Part shown: positions 12,246 to 24,539 of the stretch, one piece after another | How positions within the stretch are numbered: the first letter of the stretch is position 1 | Layout of the letters: every line of letters begins with the position of its first letter | Source of the DNA: Desmodus rotundus | Lineage: Eukaryota; Chordata; Mammalia; Chiroptera; Phyllostomidae | DNA length: 64,000 nt | Assembly: GCF_022682495.2 (NCBI RefSeq) | Contig: NC_071389.1 | Span: forward strand, 177,816,056 to 177,880,055 | Direction: 5' to 3' | Made by a program: the position numbers and the translations under genes | The notes under the pieces: generated by a model | Databases searched by the model: none | Told to the model about the DNA's origin: nothing | The model's input: only the letters and a program-made list of their open reading frames with translations

Positions 12246-14599
12246 ATGATAGAAAGGAAGACCATGGTGTCACCTGCTGGGTGTAAGGGAGGGGTCTGGC
12301 TGGGTGACTAAGGAGATTGGAGAAAAATTCTAACAACTCTTGTGAAACTTTCAGTATTAAATCAGTTAGGGGCAAACGAAAAAGTGATTTTGCCTCTGGT
12401 GGTCAGACTCACAGAGTCTTAAAAACTGGAGGAAGAAAAGGGACTGATCAAACTGAAGTTGATGTTTCTCTTTCCTCTGTGATGTCCCTGCCAATTGACA
12501 GGAAATGATTGTTCCTATACCACTGCTTCACATGTTTGGGCAGCTTGGATTGTTCTTCTTTTCTGCAATTTCTCCCTTTGTCTCAGAGCAGTGCCCAAGG
12601 CAGGCCTCACCCACCTTGTACAAGGAGCCCTGCAAGTGCTGGAAGGCGCTGAGCTGCTGACACCAAGTCTTCTCCTGGGTCGGCATCCCTCTGCTTTCTG
12701 GTCACTCTTTACTTATGTCCTGTCCTGCCTCCGTTCCTGTTTCTCTACTCAGATTACATCTGTCTTTGTATACCTCCCACTTTGGTTCTCTTGAATGGCA
12801 TGACCAAGGCAGACTAGAGCAGAATCATTACCTTTTAGAGTGTAGGTACTGCTGAAATAGCCTGGGATTACACTAGCTGTTGGGGTGGGAGAGGAGCACC
12901 GGAGATAAAAGGATGTTGGCTATTGACAATATCAAGTTTGCTGTTGGCTAAAATGTTCATATTTCTTCATGTCCTTCTGATAAGCCACACTGCACCCAAA
13001 CTACATGCAGCTGAGATGTTTTAGTGGCTCATTTGCTTCACTGTTCTATTGGAACATGATCATGAATATGAAATAAAGTTGAAAGCTTTCTTGTGCTACT
13101 ATGTGGCTAGGGACTGAAAAGTGCTAGTAATCCCTTCTCTCTATGACTTCAGATTATATTTAGGTCCTTAAATTTCCCACTTACGTGCCATCATAATAGC
13201 ACCTTATTCTAGTTTGTTCCCCAGCTGAGTGCAAACTACTCATGGGCTAAACCTAATGTTGCCCATTTCTATGGCTCCAACTCCCACCTCTATGGGAGGT
13301 GCTCATTACTGTGTGATGAGTTGGTGAGCGCGCACAGTGAAAGGACCGGCGTGTGAATGCAGGCCTGTAGATCCAGGTAATGGTTCTCAGTGACAGATAA
13401 TATCCCCAGAGAAAATCAGACACTAAGTGCCTCCCAAGCAAGAACCCACACGACCTTACATGTAGTCTTGCAAAACAACAACAACAAAATTGACCCTAAA
13501 TCTGATGGAGCCTCTGAATATAACTTCTACCAACTTACAGAAAGTAGGACACAAGAGTGTGTTGAATGGCTCTGTTGGGATGCAGCTCAGAAAACTCTAG
13601 ACTGTGGGAAAGTTCTACAGGACAAATAATCAGTTTTATCAATTAAAGTAGAAAAGCAAGAAACTATAGATGAAAGGGGCAATCTACAGATAAAAAGAGA
13701 TTTAAGAGCTGTATCAACTCATCACAGAGTTTGGGTCTTATTTTGATTACATTCAAACAAACGAATAAAAAACATTTTATGAGATTCAGAGCATTAACTG
13801 CTTAATGATATTAAAGAGTTATTAATATTTTAGGGGTGGTAATATTAAAAGTCAATTGGACTTTGTTCTGTTTCATCAATTTAATTTGTCAATATTATAC
13901 TATATCGGTCACTATAGCTTTATTATATTTAACAATGAACACAAAAAAATCTAAATTCTTGAGCACTAAATTTGACGGCTTTCCTTGTAGCTCTTGAGTT
14001 GCTCGATGGGCCTGTGCTCATAGGTGAATTTAAGGCTCTACCCCTAGTCCTTTTTCAGTCTTAAGCTTCAAGCTCTCCTCTAGGGATGTAATTCTCTTCC
14101 ACTGCTTCCATTACCACCAATCTGCTGCCAGTTATCACCTCCATCTGTCTGGTGTCAAGAACCAAATACCTGACCACTACTAGCGTGTCCACTGGAACGT
14201 CACACAGACCTCGATGTAACACGTATGCTCCCTGTTACATTCCTGATTTGAGTGATGGCTCAAAGGGTAACCCCATCATCAGAGTCAGACAGTTGAGACT
14301 CATCTATCCATCCTCCTTTTCTCTTGTCCCCTCTACAATCAGGTTCCAAATCCTGAGGAGTCTGACTCCTTTACATTTTAAAACATTTGCTCCCGTCCGG
14401 ATTTATACTTTCTTGTTCTGGTCCCTTTTATTTCTTACACAGATGATTAAAATATTTTTCCACTTACTTTATCTGCCTGTAATGGACATTTCACTTTTAT
14501 GTTTTGACCTTTTCAGAATCTAGCTCCTCACTCCCTTTTTGGGGACCCTCCAGTTGTGCCCCCAATACGCATTTCCTTTCTTCCATAGTAAGAGAATTT
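12246..14599. other. No recognised feature
   Basis: About 2.3 kb with no supported gene. A short A/C-rich run (AACAACAACAAAATTGACCC) is at 13470-13500. ORFs of 60-125 codons have no domain or splice context. Confidence 0.3.
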
Positions 14600-15010
14600 T
14601 AAATGACCACGTGGCCTCATGGTATCCTGGCTACAGTTGTCAGGTTTTCTTGCAGCTGGGGGTGGCCATGTCACCAAGTTCTGGACACTGGCCTGCAAAT
14701 GGAAGCGAGATACACAACTCCCAGCTTGTGCTCTTAAAAGAAAGAAGCATGCTGTCTCTCTTCTTTCTTCCCTCCTTCTTTCTGCGGCTAGAATGGCGAA
14801 GTGGTGGTGGGGATTGGAGCAGTGATCTTGGACCACCAACTGGAAACTCTGTGTCGGGGATTGCAGAGTGAAAATCCAGCGGGGTTGGGTCAGTGCTGGT
14901 TTCACAGAGAAGAGCTACCCAACCAACCTGTGCCTTTCCATGAAGAGAAAGGACTATTGTTTAAGTCATTATGAATTTTGATCTTTGTTACTGCAGCCCA
15001 ATGGGTACCT
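14600..15010 (+). repeat. MLT1-like LTR (ERVL-MaLR)
   Basis: TTCTTTCTGCGGCTAGAATG followed by GGAGCAGTGATCTTGGACCA, TGTCGGGGATTGCAGAG and the 3' block TTTAAGTCATTATGAATTTTG..TTTGTTACTGCAGCCCAA match the order of blocks in MLT1-type LTRs ('gctggaatg..gagcagccatcttggacca..gtttaagccactgt..tttgttacagcagcc'). Confidence 0.55.
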
Positions 15011-15479
15011 TAAGTAATGCTTTGTTGATGAAGTCACAACTACCTAGCAACCAAGGCATGGGCAGATGGCTGGCAATCACATGCTTCCACTGGGGTGACT
15101 AGGGATCATTCAGGACAACAGTGGCAGTGATGTCCTCCTGCAACCAAATCTTCTGGGTCAGACTGTGCTGAGTGTGAGACAACTCCTGTGCCTCCTCCAG
15201 ACTGTCTTTGTTCCCGTGGCTTCCAAGCCTGCTCTTCCAGCCTCTGGAGATTGGCGTAGGCCTGCTATCCTTCCAATAAGGTCCCCCTTTTAATTTAAGT
15301 GAGTAGATTGGATTTGTGTGACTTGCAACAGCAACAATAAATTTCCAAATCAATGCACTGAATTCCAATTTCCCTTTCTTTCAAAGAAAATGTACCACTG
15401 AGGGAGTGGTATTTATAAAGAAAGGTCTAATCCAATAGTCTCACTGCTTAATGCCTACCAAGCATTCTGAAGTTGTTTC
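15011..15479. other. No recognised feature
   Basis: No supported gene or named repeat. Confidence 0.3.
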
Positions 15480-15930
15480 CTAAGGGATAACCTCCACAGT
15501 GTGGCCTGTGAAGCCTCCCAGGATCTGGCCTTAGCCTCCCTCCCCAGCTTTCTCTCGTGGTGCCCATCTTTACACCTTGCCTTACCTGGCTTGGCCATAC
15601 TAAATCACTCGGGCAGGCTCTCACCTCTCCTTCCGCCTGGAACTCCCAGCTCTTTCTCAAACCTGCTCATCGGCTCACTTTAGGAGATTTCCTTGGGTTT
15701 TCTGACCTCAGTAAAGTTTTCCTAACTTGCCCTAGGCTGGTTTCCCCAAGTTGATGGCATACTCGCTCCTTTGGGCTGCACACCGCTCCCTTTGTAACCG
15801 TGCTTCCCCCGCGCCCCAGGATCTCTTCTGCTCACCTGTCTGCAAGGTGCCTTCTCCATCGTGTGCTATTTTTCCATTTTTAGCATCTCTTATGTGGTTG
15901 GTGCTTAGTATACGTGTCAAATGAAAGTAA
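15480..15930 (+). repeat. L2-like LINE remnant
   Basis: GGCCTGTGAAGCCTCCCAGG, ATCTGGCCTTAGCCTCCCTC, CCTGGAACTCCCAGCTCTTT and TCTGCAAGGTGCC follow the L2 3' region with its 'gatctggcccctgcctacctc .. tgcctggaa..ctcttcc' arrangement. Old and diverged. Confidence 0.4.
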
Positions 15931-16154
15931 ACTACCTTTCTGTAAAATATTTGAAAAGTTTAAAAATAAATCAGTAGGTGGCACCCAAGTCTTCTGCTAA
16001 AACCAACCTTTGCACTTTTTTTGTTTTTTTATGACCAACATGAGCCAGCAGGTGGCACTCACTGACAGAAAAGCCTTTCTCGTCCAAGTCCCTTCGTCCT
16101 TCCTTTCCCCCCTCCCTGCTTCTTTAGGGTAAGAGTGGATGCATGCTATAAATA

Positions 16155-16920
16155 TCATTATAGGGCCACGCACTGCATAGTGACGTTTTGGCCAACCACG
16201 GACACAGACTGCATAAACAATGGTGGTCCCAGAAGATCAGAATGGACCTGAAAAATTCCTGTCACCGGTTGACGTTGCAGCCATCCCACCTGCAGGTGGC
16301 TCACATCTTCGTGGTGATGCTGGTGTGAACACACCCACTATACTGCCAGTCACATAAAGTATAGCACACACAGTTGTGAACAGTGCATAATCCTTGACAC
16401 TACATTACACTTTTTATCACTATCTTCGAGTGTACTTTTTCTACTTAGAAAAAAGTTTACTCTAGAAGGGTGTGCTGTGTTGCACCGGCAGCAGCCTCAC
16501 GCACTTGGTGTTTACCGCGTGTCTCGATCGCATCATTTTCTCTCTGCTTGATTTCATCTCATGTTGTTTCGTCCAGTGAAATGCTGTACAAGCTTGTAGC
16601 CTAGGAGCAGTAGATCCTAGTTTGGGATCTGCTGATTTGGATTCAAGCCTCTGCTTAATTAGACAATATTTTAGTTTTGTTTTAGGCTAACCTTCCTTAA
16701 GAGGGCAGGTGGGTTTTTTTGAGTATTTGGGAAAGCATTGCTACTGAATTTATTTCCATAATTTTTAAAAACTCCGCCAGTGTTTCCTAGAGGAGACCGT
16801 GTAACAGTGGGGGCGCCATGTATGGTAACACCTGGAGCCACAGGCCTGCGTTTGTAGATACGGGGCTGAGTCCACAGGCACAGTATGCGCTCGGTAGCAC
16901 TGAGGTAGCTGTTGATATGA
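16155..16920 (+). repeat. Probable old DNA-transposon fragment
   Basis: GCACTGCATAGTGACGTTTTGG, CATAAACAATGGTGGTCCCA, GAAATGCTGTACAAGCTTGT and AGCCTAGGAGCAGTAG resemble a common mammalian Tc1/mariner-type non-autonomous repeat with 'catagtgatgtttcagtcaac .. atggtggtcccataag .. gcctaggagcaatag'. Ends are not clear. Confidence 0.4.
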
Positions 16921-16979
16921 GTTTTTTCAAAGAGTATTTGTGTTAACTTATTTAGAGTATTTATTAAATAAAAATCTAT

Positions 16980-17945
16980 GTATTAGGGTGACTGATTAAT
17001 AACATTATATAAGTCTCAGAGGTTCAGGTTCAGTCACATCATCTGTACACTCCCTGTGTGGTCACCACCCGAAGTCTCGTCTCCTTCTCTCACCATAAAT
17101 TTGACCCCCTGTAGCCCCTTCACCCTCTTCCTACCCCTGCCCCTCTGGCAACCACCCTTCTGTTGTGTGCGCCTGTGAGTCTGTTTGTTGGCTCACTTGT
17201 TCCTGTTTCATAGCCCACATATGAGTGAAGTCCAGTGGTTCTCGTCCCTTTCCATTTGACTAATTTCACGTAGTGCAATACCTTCCAGATTCGTTCATGC
17301 TGTTGCACATGGCAATATTGCATTTTTTAATTACTGAGTGGTTTCCATTGTATAGTGTACCACATTTTATCCCATCAGGGAATACTTGGGTTGTTTCCAT
17401 GTCTTGGCTATTGTACATAATGCTGCAGTGAACAAAGGGGTACATATATCTTTATGAATGTTTTCACCTTTTTTTAGTAAATATCCAGAAGAAGAGTTGC
17501 TGCATCATATGGTAGCTTCATTCTTAACTTTTTGAGGAACCTTCACACTGTTTGCATCAGCTCATGTTTTCCACCAACAGTGCACAGGGTTTCCTTTTCT
17601 CCACCACGTTAGTTCGGTCTTTTTGATAATAGTCATTCCAACAATGCAAGGGGGTGTCCCATTGTGGTTTTGATTTGCATTTCCCTGATGACTAGTGACA
17701 TTGAACGTCTTTATATGTCTCTTGGCCATCTGTATGTCTTCTTAGAACAGTGTCTGCTCTGGTGTCTGCCCAGTTTTTAATCAGATTTTGTTGTTGTTGT
17801 TGTGTGAGTTCTTTGTATATTTTAGATATTAGCCCCTTACTGGAGGTATTATGTGCAGATATCTTTCCCCACTCAGTTGATTGCCTTTTTCAAAGTATTT
17901 TTATTCTGGATTTGTTATTCAGACCATACTTTTTTACATGTGGTG
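16980..17945 (-). mobile_element. LINE-1 3' portion, antisense
   Basis: The + strand is the reverse complement of L1 ORF2 end and 3' UTR: CCATGTCTTGGCTATTGTACA (17397), CATTGTGGTTTTGATTTGCATTTCC (17660), TTGATAATAGTCATTCCAAC (17621), TTTTAGATATTAGCCCCTTA (17820) and CACTCAGTTGATTGCC. No intact reading frame remains. Confidence 0.8.
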
Positions 17946-18224
17946 TTAGCACATTTTTTTGAGATTTGAGCCCCTTTGTCTACAGATTTCTGCTGATATG
18001 TCAAAGAGATGTAATGGAAAGTATACGGTTTTCAAGGTCAATATTTGAGCAGAAGAGGTATGAAGAATTACTAAGCCAACGAATGTGTTACCAGTAAAAG
18101 CTAGTGGTGAGTCAGTGGAAATCCACACTTAATGTCAAATGAAGATGATTCTGGACACAAATGGAGTGGGTTATAGGATCTTTTTGAATAATGATATCCA
18201 TGGAATTGTTACTGTTGGTGTTTA

Positions 18225-18430
18225 ATTATTAATACAAGAAAGGGGAGCAAAGGGACTTAAGCTTTGAGCTTAATAAACTGGGGAACATGAGCCTGCTTAC
18301 TTAGCCAGCAAGCTACAGTTTCATACTCCAGGGGATTAGAGCATTGCTCCACCAAGGAGATTCCCCCTCCAGTATGGGATTGTTGGGGGTGGGGATTTGG
18401 GGGTACTGTTGGACCATAGAGGCCTGTCAA
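18225..18430 (+). repeat. Repeat family B, copy 1 (LTR/ERV-like)
   Basis: AATTATTAATACAAGAAAGG, GCTTAATAAACTGGGGAAC, GAGCCTGCTTACTTAGCCAG and ATACTCCAGGGGATTAGAG match, in the same order, the reverse complement of 63600-63825. An AATAAA within it fits an LTR-type element. Family not named. Confidence 0.45.
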
Positions 18431-18531
18431 TCTAACTAAGGGGTGGGATATCAAAAAGCCTGAGAAAGCCTGGGAAAGGGCACCTGGTCTGTCCTAAATC
18501 CAAACTAATATAATCCCAGGGGAGCAAAGAA

Positions 18532-18550
18532 ACACACACACACACACACA

Positions 18551-18582
<32 letters not shown>
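18532..18582 (+). repeat. Compound (CA)n(CT)n microsatellite
   Basis: About ten CA units pass directly into about fifteen CT units. It is uninterrupted, so likely length-polymorphic. Confidence 0.95.
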
Positions 18583-18584
<2 letters not shown>

Positions 18585-18987
18585 TGATGCCAATGACCTG
18601 CGCTCGGACCACGCACTCATGCATCCTCTCTCCACAGCCACGTGACCGACAGTGTGCACACTCCACATGCAGGCTCAAGGTGGGAGCCTGAACACCTGAG
18701 CACAGCAATGAGCTCAGGTGGGACACAAGCTAAACTAGCCAGATGCTGACCGGGCTGGACTCTAACACAGAGCAGAAAGTCTGGATGCTGGCTTTTGTCT
18801 TGGCAATGCTGGAGACGAGGTTGACCTTGGACCTCTCCCATGGCCAGACAGAGGAGACAGGACATTGGGAAGTCAGGAGGGGAACCCCCTTAATTTTACA
18901 TCATCAATAAATTTACCATAGAACCCCACCCTCCCATGCAGGTCTCAAAAAATTCTTTTCCTTGTGACATCTTGTGAATTCTTTTCC

Positions 18988-19040
18988 ACTGTTATCAGTG
19001 GAAAACAAGTTCTTTCCACTTGTTTTCCACTGATAACAGT
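18988..19040. repeat. Perfect inverted repeat, 23-bp arms, 7-bp loop
   Basis: The arm at 18988-19010 is the exact reverse complement of 19018-19040, with TCTTTCC between. A smaller hairpin (TTTTCCACT / AGTGGAAAA, loop GTTATC) is nested at 18983-19004. The core TTTTCCACT therefore occurs three times in alternating orientation. No transposon is recognised here. Confidence 0.95.
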
Positions 19041-19989
19041 ATGGGTTTAGCCCTGCTGCTCATGCTCTGAGTTTTCCAGTCTTTCTGGAACATTCTTCGT
19101 ATATCTTGGTATCTGCTCTTTGATGTTGTCCCGGTAACATCCCTTCACAGCCCCCTCTGACTATTTCTCCTCCACCTTCATGCGTGCACGTAGCTTTCCC
19201 CTTTAGCTTCATTTAGCCTATTCTTCAGCTTACCTCAAAAACTCTGAAAAATACTTACTGAATAAAGTACTCAATGACTGCAGTAATATTTGCTTCCTGT
19301 TGTTATCATTTTGGGTCTTAGTTCTTTGCGTTAACACTTAGCTGCTTTCTTCATCCACAAGGATTGTGTCTCGCCCTTCTTTGTGGTTTCCCAGTACCTA
19401 GCCCAGCAGTGCACGAAGTGATTCCCAGCAAATACGTGTCATGTGAGAGAACAAGTCAGAGCTCTCCTGAGCAGGTGGTTCTTATGACAAACGAACATAC
19501 AGCCTTGGTGCTGTCAGGCTGATTCTCTTGGACACGGGATCGCCCTGGTTCCGCTCATTAAGCAGAGCTGGGGCTCCTGCCCAACCAAAGGCGTTTGTCT
19601 TTTATATTTAAGTATCTAAGAGCAGTGGGGCTGGAAGAAGTGAAGACCTGTCCCCTGGATGAGAACAGTAACAGAGTACGCATTCTAAAAAAAGCTGGCT
19701 TCCGAAGTACCAAAGGCCCCACCCACCCTGCTAGGAATTTTGTTTTTCTGTTCTCTTTAAGCAAAGATGAGATTTATAGGTTTAGATGTTTAGTCATAAA
19801 CAATGGCTAATACAAACACATTGTATTGAAAAAGACCAGCTTAGAATGAAAACACTTGACACCTGGCTTTGGGCCGTTTATTCTCGGTCTCTAAAATCAG
19901 GGTATGTGACAAGATTTCCGACGTCATTTCAAGTTTTAACATCGCGTGATCCTAAGTCATCTTTGTTTTCTTGTGACATTTATTCTATG
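19041..19989. other. No recognised feature
   Basis: Unassigned DNA. ORFs of 68-71 codons at about 19560-19810 have no supporting context. Confidence 0.3.
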
Positions 19990-20310
19990 TGGGTTTCCTT
20001 TGTTGTGGCCATGGGAGCAGTGCGTTCGGAGTCTGACCCTAGGTGTCAGACAGCACGGGTTTGCGTGCCAGGTTCAGTCCGTCACTGACCGTGTGACCTC
20101 AGACAAGGTCTGACTTTTCGTTCTGTTTGTTTATTGTGTTATAAATCGGGCATAATAACATCTGCTTTGGAGAGTTGCCGTGGAGATAAAACTGTTTTAT
20201 TTATATAAATTATATATGTTCATATATTTTATATATAAATTATATATATCATTCCTTGGAACTGTGATTGGCACAGAGTAAATGTTCAGTAGATGTTAGT
20301 TGTGATTCTC
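19990..20310 (+). repeat. MIR SINE
   Basis: GCAGTGCGTTCGGAGTCTGA, CCAGGTTCAGTCCGTCACTG, ACCGTGTGACCTCAGACAAG, AAATCGGGCATAATAACATC and TTGGCACAGAGTAAATGTTC follow the MIR consensus in order. A TATATAT-rich insertion lies at 20200-20245. Confidence 0.7.
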
Positions 20311-20721
20311 ACAGACTCGATTCCTTAATTATGCTTTCCTTAAGCTAAGTGTCCTGTGGGCCGGCATTCCTTGAGTGCATGCCAGTTGCTCTGTGTAAAA
20401 GGAGGGAATAACATGGAACATGGTCTTAAAATGAATTGAAGAACATTGTGGCTGTTTTGAAATTATGATCTTTATTTCCCAATCTTAAGCCATATCGAAA
20501 CATCAGTTTTGATACAGGAAAAATCAGCCATGTGTTCCCTTTTTTTTTTTTATTCACCTGTATTCCTTGTAGAATCCATGTAGGTTCTGTGGCTCCTCCC
20601 CACTGGCACACACAGTCCCCGTCCCTCTTCTCTGACTGCTTCCCTTCTTAGCACTTGCACTGTTCAGCATACAGAGTAGTTTTTACTTCTTTAACTCGCA
20701 AGCGGCTCCCTCTACAGTGTT

Positions 20722-20835
20722 TTGCTTCATTACAGTCAGGAACTCTGTTTTGGACTTTGCCTGGTCCCTAACATTCAGAACAGTGCTTGGTATCTTACAG
20801 GTACTCCACAAATATTTGCTGAGTTAATTAAGTCT
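20722..20835 (+). repeat. L2 3' end fragment
   Basis: CCTAACATTCAGAACAGTGC, TTGGTATCTTACAGGTACTC and CACAAATATTTGCTGAGTTAA form the characteristic L2 3' terminus. Confidence 0.6.
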
Positions 20836-20939
20836 GGTATTTATATATATTCAACTCATGAAAATTTCTCTTTGGTGGTTCTTGATTTTACTCATATGAT
20901 ATTGGGAAAAGACTCAAGAACAGTGTGTGAAAACAATTT

Positions 20940-21300
20940 ACTGGTTTCATATCTCCTCAGGGCCTTTGCACTGACTGTTCTTGCTGCCTGGAACACTCCC
21001 CAGATAGCGTATGTCTCTCTCCCTCATGTTGCTGAGAGCCCTTCTCAGAGCCTCTGAATAAAATAGCACATCTATTAACCTCCTTCAGAGTGTCCACACC
21101 AACACTATGTGTAATATTTCCTTGTTGATTTTTCCCATACTACTTATCCCATCTAATTTATTTATGTTTACTTGTTTATTTATTGATGTTTCTCTTCCTT
21201 CACCATGACGGCAAGGGCTAACCCTAGTTTACTTTCTAGTCATACTTAGAACAATGTTTGATACTCAATATACATTTGTTAAATGTCAGAACATGTAAAA
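20940..21300 (+). repeat. L2 LINE fragment
   Basis: CAGGGCCTTTGCACTGACTG, CTGCCTGGAACACTCCCC, TTTATTTATGTTTACTTGTT and the terminal ACTCAATATACATTTGTTAA follow the L2 3' region in order. Confidence 0.65.
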
Positions 21301-21723
21301 AGAATGGCAGTATTATATTTTCTTTAAATAATTGTTATCCCTTATTATAAAGAGTATCTTGTTCATGCAATAAAATTATTATTAAAATAAATGAGAAACA
21401 CCCAAAATTGTATTATACAAGTAGAATCACACACTTGGTAACTTGATAGTGTTTGCATCACAGGCTTTTATATATGCCTACTATACCCTGTTTTTTTAAA
21501 TTCAGTTATAGGCAAGTCGTGTACATAGTTTTGCATTTGGCTTCTCTCACCCCATTACAGATTATTGTATTTAGGTGTTTACTATTTTGCTTTTAAAATC
21601 AGGATGGTATATTTCCAATGCAACTTTAAAGTGCAATTCAAAAACTCTTTACTTTGTGTCTTCTCTGCCATTTTCTTCATGAATTTAAGTTTGTTTTTAC
21701 CCACGAACTACATGGTACATATG
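21301..21723. other. AT-rich, possible L1 scrap
   Basis: AT-rich sequence preceding the Tigger element. A weak antisense-L1 look at about 21410-21700 is not firm enough to name. Confidence 0.25.
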
Positions 21724-24054
21724 AAGTATAATCATATCCTGTTTTATTGCACTTTATTTTCTTGCACTTCATCAATATTGTGGTTTTTACAAATTGTAGG
21801 TTGTGGCAACCCTGTTTTGAGCGAGGCTGTTGGTGCCCTTTTTCTAATGGCATTCGCTCACTTCTGTCTCTGGGTCACATTTTGGTCATCCTTGCAATAT
21901 TTCGAACATCTTCATCATTGTTATATTTGCTATGGTGAGCTGCAATCAATGGTCGTTGATGTTGTTATTGTAAGTGTTTTGAAGGGCTATGAACTGCAAC
22001 CATGTACGACAACAAACTTAATTGATAAATATGTTTGTTATGATAGGTCTGCCAATGGTTCCCACGTGTCTTTCTCTCTCAAGCTCCTTATTTTCTGCGA
22101 CATAATAATATTTAAATCAGGCCAATTAATAACCCCACCATAGTCTCTAAGTGTTCATGTTAAAAAGAAAAGTTGTGTGTCTTTCACTTGAAATCTAAAG
22201 CTAGGAATGATTAAAATTAGTGAGGAAGGTGTGTTAAAAGCCAAAAATAGGGGAAAAGCTAGGACTCTAGCATTAGCCATGTTGCGAATTGAAAGGAAAT
22301 GTTCTTGAACAAAATTAAAAGTGCTATTTCAACAAACACACAAAAGATAAGACAGAAAAACACCCTTATTGCTGATATGGAGAAAGTGTTAGTGGTCTGA
22401 ATAAAAGATCAAACCAGACACAACATTCTCTTAAGCCGAAGCCTGACCCAGGGCAAGGCCCTAACTCTCTGCAATTCTGTGAAGGCTGAGGAGGTCAGAA
22501 AGCTGCAGAAGGAAAGTCTGAAGCTAGCAGAAGTTGGCTCATGCGGTTGAAGGAAGAAGCCGTCTCTACAACATAAATGTACAAGGTGAAGCAGCAAGTG
22601 CTGATATAGAAGCTGCTGAAAGTTATCCAGAAGCCGTAGCTAAGATAATTGATGAAGGTGCTACGCTAAACAGATTTTCAATGTAGATGAGACAGCCTTA
22701 AATTGGAAGAAGAGGCCATTTAAGACTTTCATAGGTAGAGAGAAATTAATGCTTGTCTTCAAAACGCCAAAGGAGAGTCTGACCCTCTTTGTTAGGGACT
22801 AATGCACCAGATGCCTTAAAGTGGAAGCCCCTCATCCTAGGGCCCCTAAGAATTACACTAAATTGGCTCTGCTTGTGTTCTGCAAATGAACAATGAAATC
22901 GGCATGACAGCACATCTGCTTACAACACGGTTTGCTAAATATTTTAAGCCCGCGGTTGAGGCTTACTATTCAAAAAAAGATTTTTTTGCAATATTACTGC
23001 CCATGTACAATGCATGTGGTCACTCAAGAGATCTGATGGAGAAGTACAACGAGATTCATATTGTTTTCACACTGACACAACACCCTGTAGCTCTATGAGT
23101 CAGAGAGTAATTTTGACTTTTTAAGAGATACATTCCACAAGGCTATAGCTGCCATAGATAGTGATGTCTCTGATGTATAGGCACACAGTAAATTGAAAAC
23201 CTCTGGAAAGGATTCACCATTCTAGATGCCATGAAGGACATTGATGATCCATGGGAAGAGATCAAAATACCAACATTAACAGGAGTTTGGAAGAAGTGGA
23301 TTTTAACCCTCATGGATGACTTTGAGGGGAGGAAGACTTCAGTGGAGGAAGTAACTATAGATGCGGCGGAAGTAGCAAGAGGACTAGACCTAGAAGTAGA
23401 GCCTTAAGACATGACTGAATTGGTGCAATTTCATAACAAAACGAACTGATGAAGAATTGTTTCTTACAGATGAGGAAAGAAAGTAGTTTATGCAGATTCA
23501 GTCTTTCCTGGTGAAGGTGCTATAAAGATTGTTGAAGTTATAACAAAGGATTCAGACTATTATTTAAATAGTCTGAGTTGAAAAGGATTTGAGAAGATTG
23601 ACTCCAATGTTGAAAGCAGTTCTACTGCGGATAAAAGGCTATCAAACCACATCACATGCTGCAGAGACATCACTCATGAAGGGAGGGGTCAATGAGTGTG
23701 CCAAACTTTACTGTTGTCTTATTTTAAGAAATTGCCACAGCCACCCCAGCCTTCAGCGGCCGCGTCTCCGGTCAGTCAGCAGCCATCGACGCTGAGGCAA
23801 GACCCTCCACCAGCAAAAAGACCACGACTCCCTGAAGGCTCAGGTGACAGCATATTTTAGCAGTAAGGTGTTTTTAAATTAAGGTACGTGCATTGTTTTT
23901 CAGATTGCACACTTAATAGAATGTAGTACTGTGTAAACATAACTTTCATATGCATTGGGAAACCCAAACATCTGTGTGATTTTGGTTATTGTGATATTCA
24001 CTTTATTGCAGTGGTCTGCAACCAAACTTGCTATATCTCTAAGGTAATACCTGT
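21724..24054 (+). mobile_element. Near full-length decayed Tigger1 DNA transposon
   Basis: Tigger1 is a pogo-type Tc1/mariner DNA transposon encoding a DDE transposase. The left end reads TATCCTGTTTTATTGCACTT and the right end GCTATATCTCTAAGGTAATACCTG, which are inverted-repeat related (TTTATTGC.. at both ends). Internal landmarks are in order: TTGTGGCAACCCTGTTTTGAG (21800), TGATATGGAGAAAGTGTTAGTGG (22371), GGTGAAGCAGCAAGTGCTGA (22586), TTTTCAATGTAGATGAGACAGCC (22675; the DE region) and AGTTTGGAAGAAGTGGATTT (23284). The length of about 2.33 kb is close to the usual 2.4 kb. The transposase frame is broken by many frameshifts and stops, and only 60-80 codon pieces stay open (22886-23098, 23589-23795). 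An ancient, inactive fossil. Confidence 0.9.
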
Positions 24055-24089
24055 AGATGCACAGTTCTAGAAAAGAGACTGAGAAAGAG

Positions 24090-24360
24090 GGATTTGCTTC
24101 TTTTTCTTTTACTAGGAACTTCTCCATACAACACTTATCCTCTTTACAGGGCAACACTCACCCTTTGGATTTCATGTCTTCATGCCTTCCCCTTAACAAA
24201 TAGCATTGCGAGTAGCTACCTGCTTGCTTCTCCTCTCCTCTGGATTGTAGACTCCCTAATGGCGATGATCATGTCTAATGCACCACATTATTATGCGTGA
24301 CAGATATCACAAGGCTTGACATATGTGATTCTCAGGTGATTTTTGTTGAATGAATGACTG
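24090..24360 (+). repeat. L2/MIR-like fragment
   Basis: GGATTGTAGACTCCCTAATGG followed by GCTTGACATATG and GATTTTTGTTGAATGAATGAC resembles an L2-type 3' end. Confidence 0.45.
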
Positions 24361-24539
24361 AAAGACCATAATGAACATGCATCGTTGTATTTCTTAGACA
24401 TCCATTCCCTTGGGGTTTTTCTGAATCCATTTTCTACTATACATTAAAATATGGGCAACAAGAAGTACCGTTCATGCCTTGGGCACCTCAAAGAGAGCAA
24501 AAGAGCTCCTCCCACAGAAACTGGTAATGCCCTGCAGTG

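Noticed and set aside
18532..18582. CA/CT run considered as a CRISPR or regulatory array
   Set aside because: It is a plain compound microsatellite. No spacer-repeat structure exists anywhere in the window.
21565..22143. 192-codon + ORF
   Set aside because: It spans the left end of the Tigger1 fossil and is not in the transposase frame.
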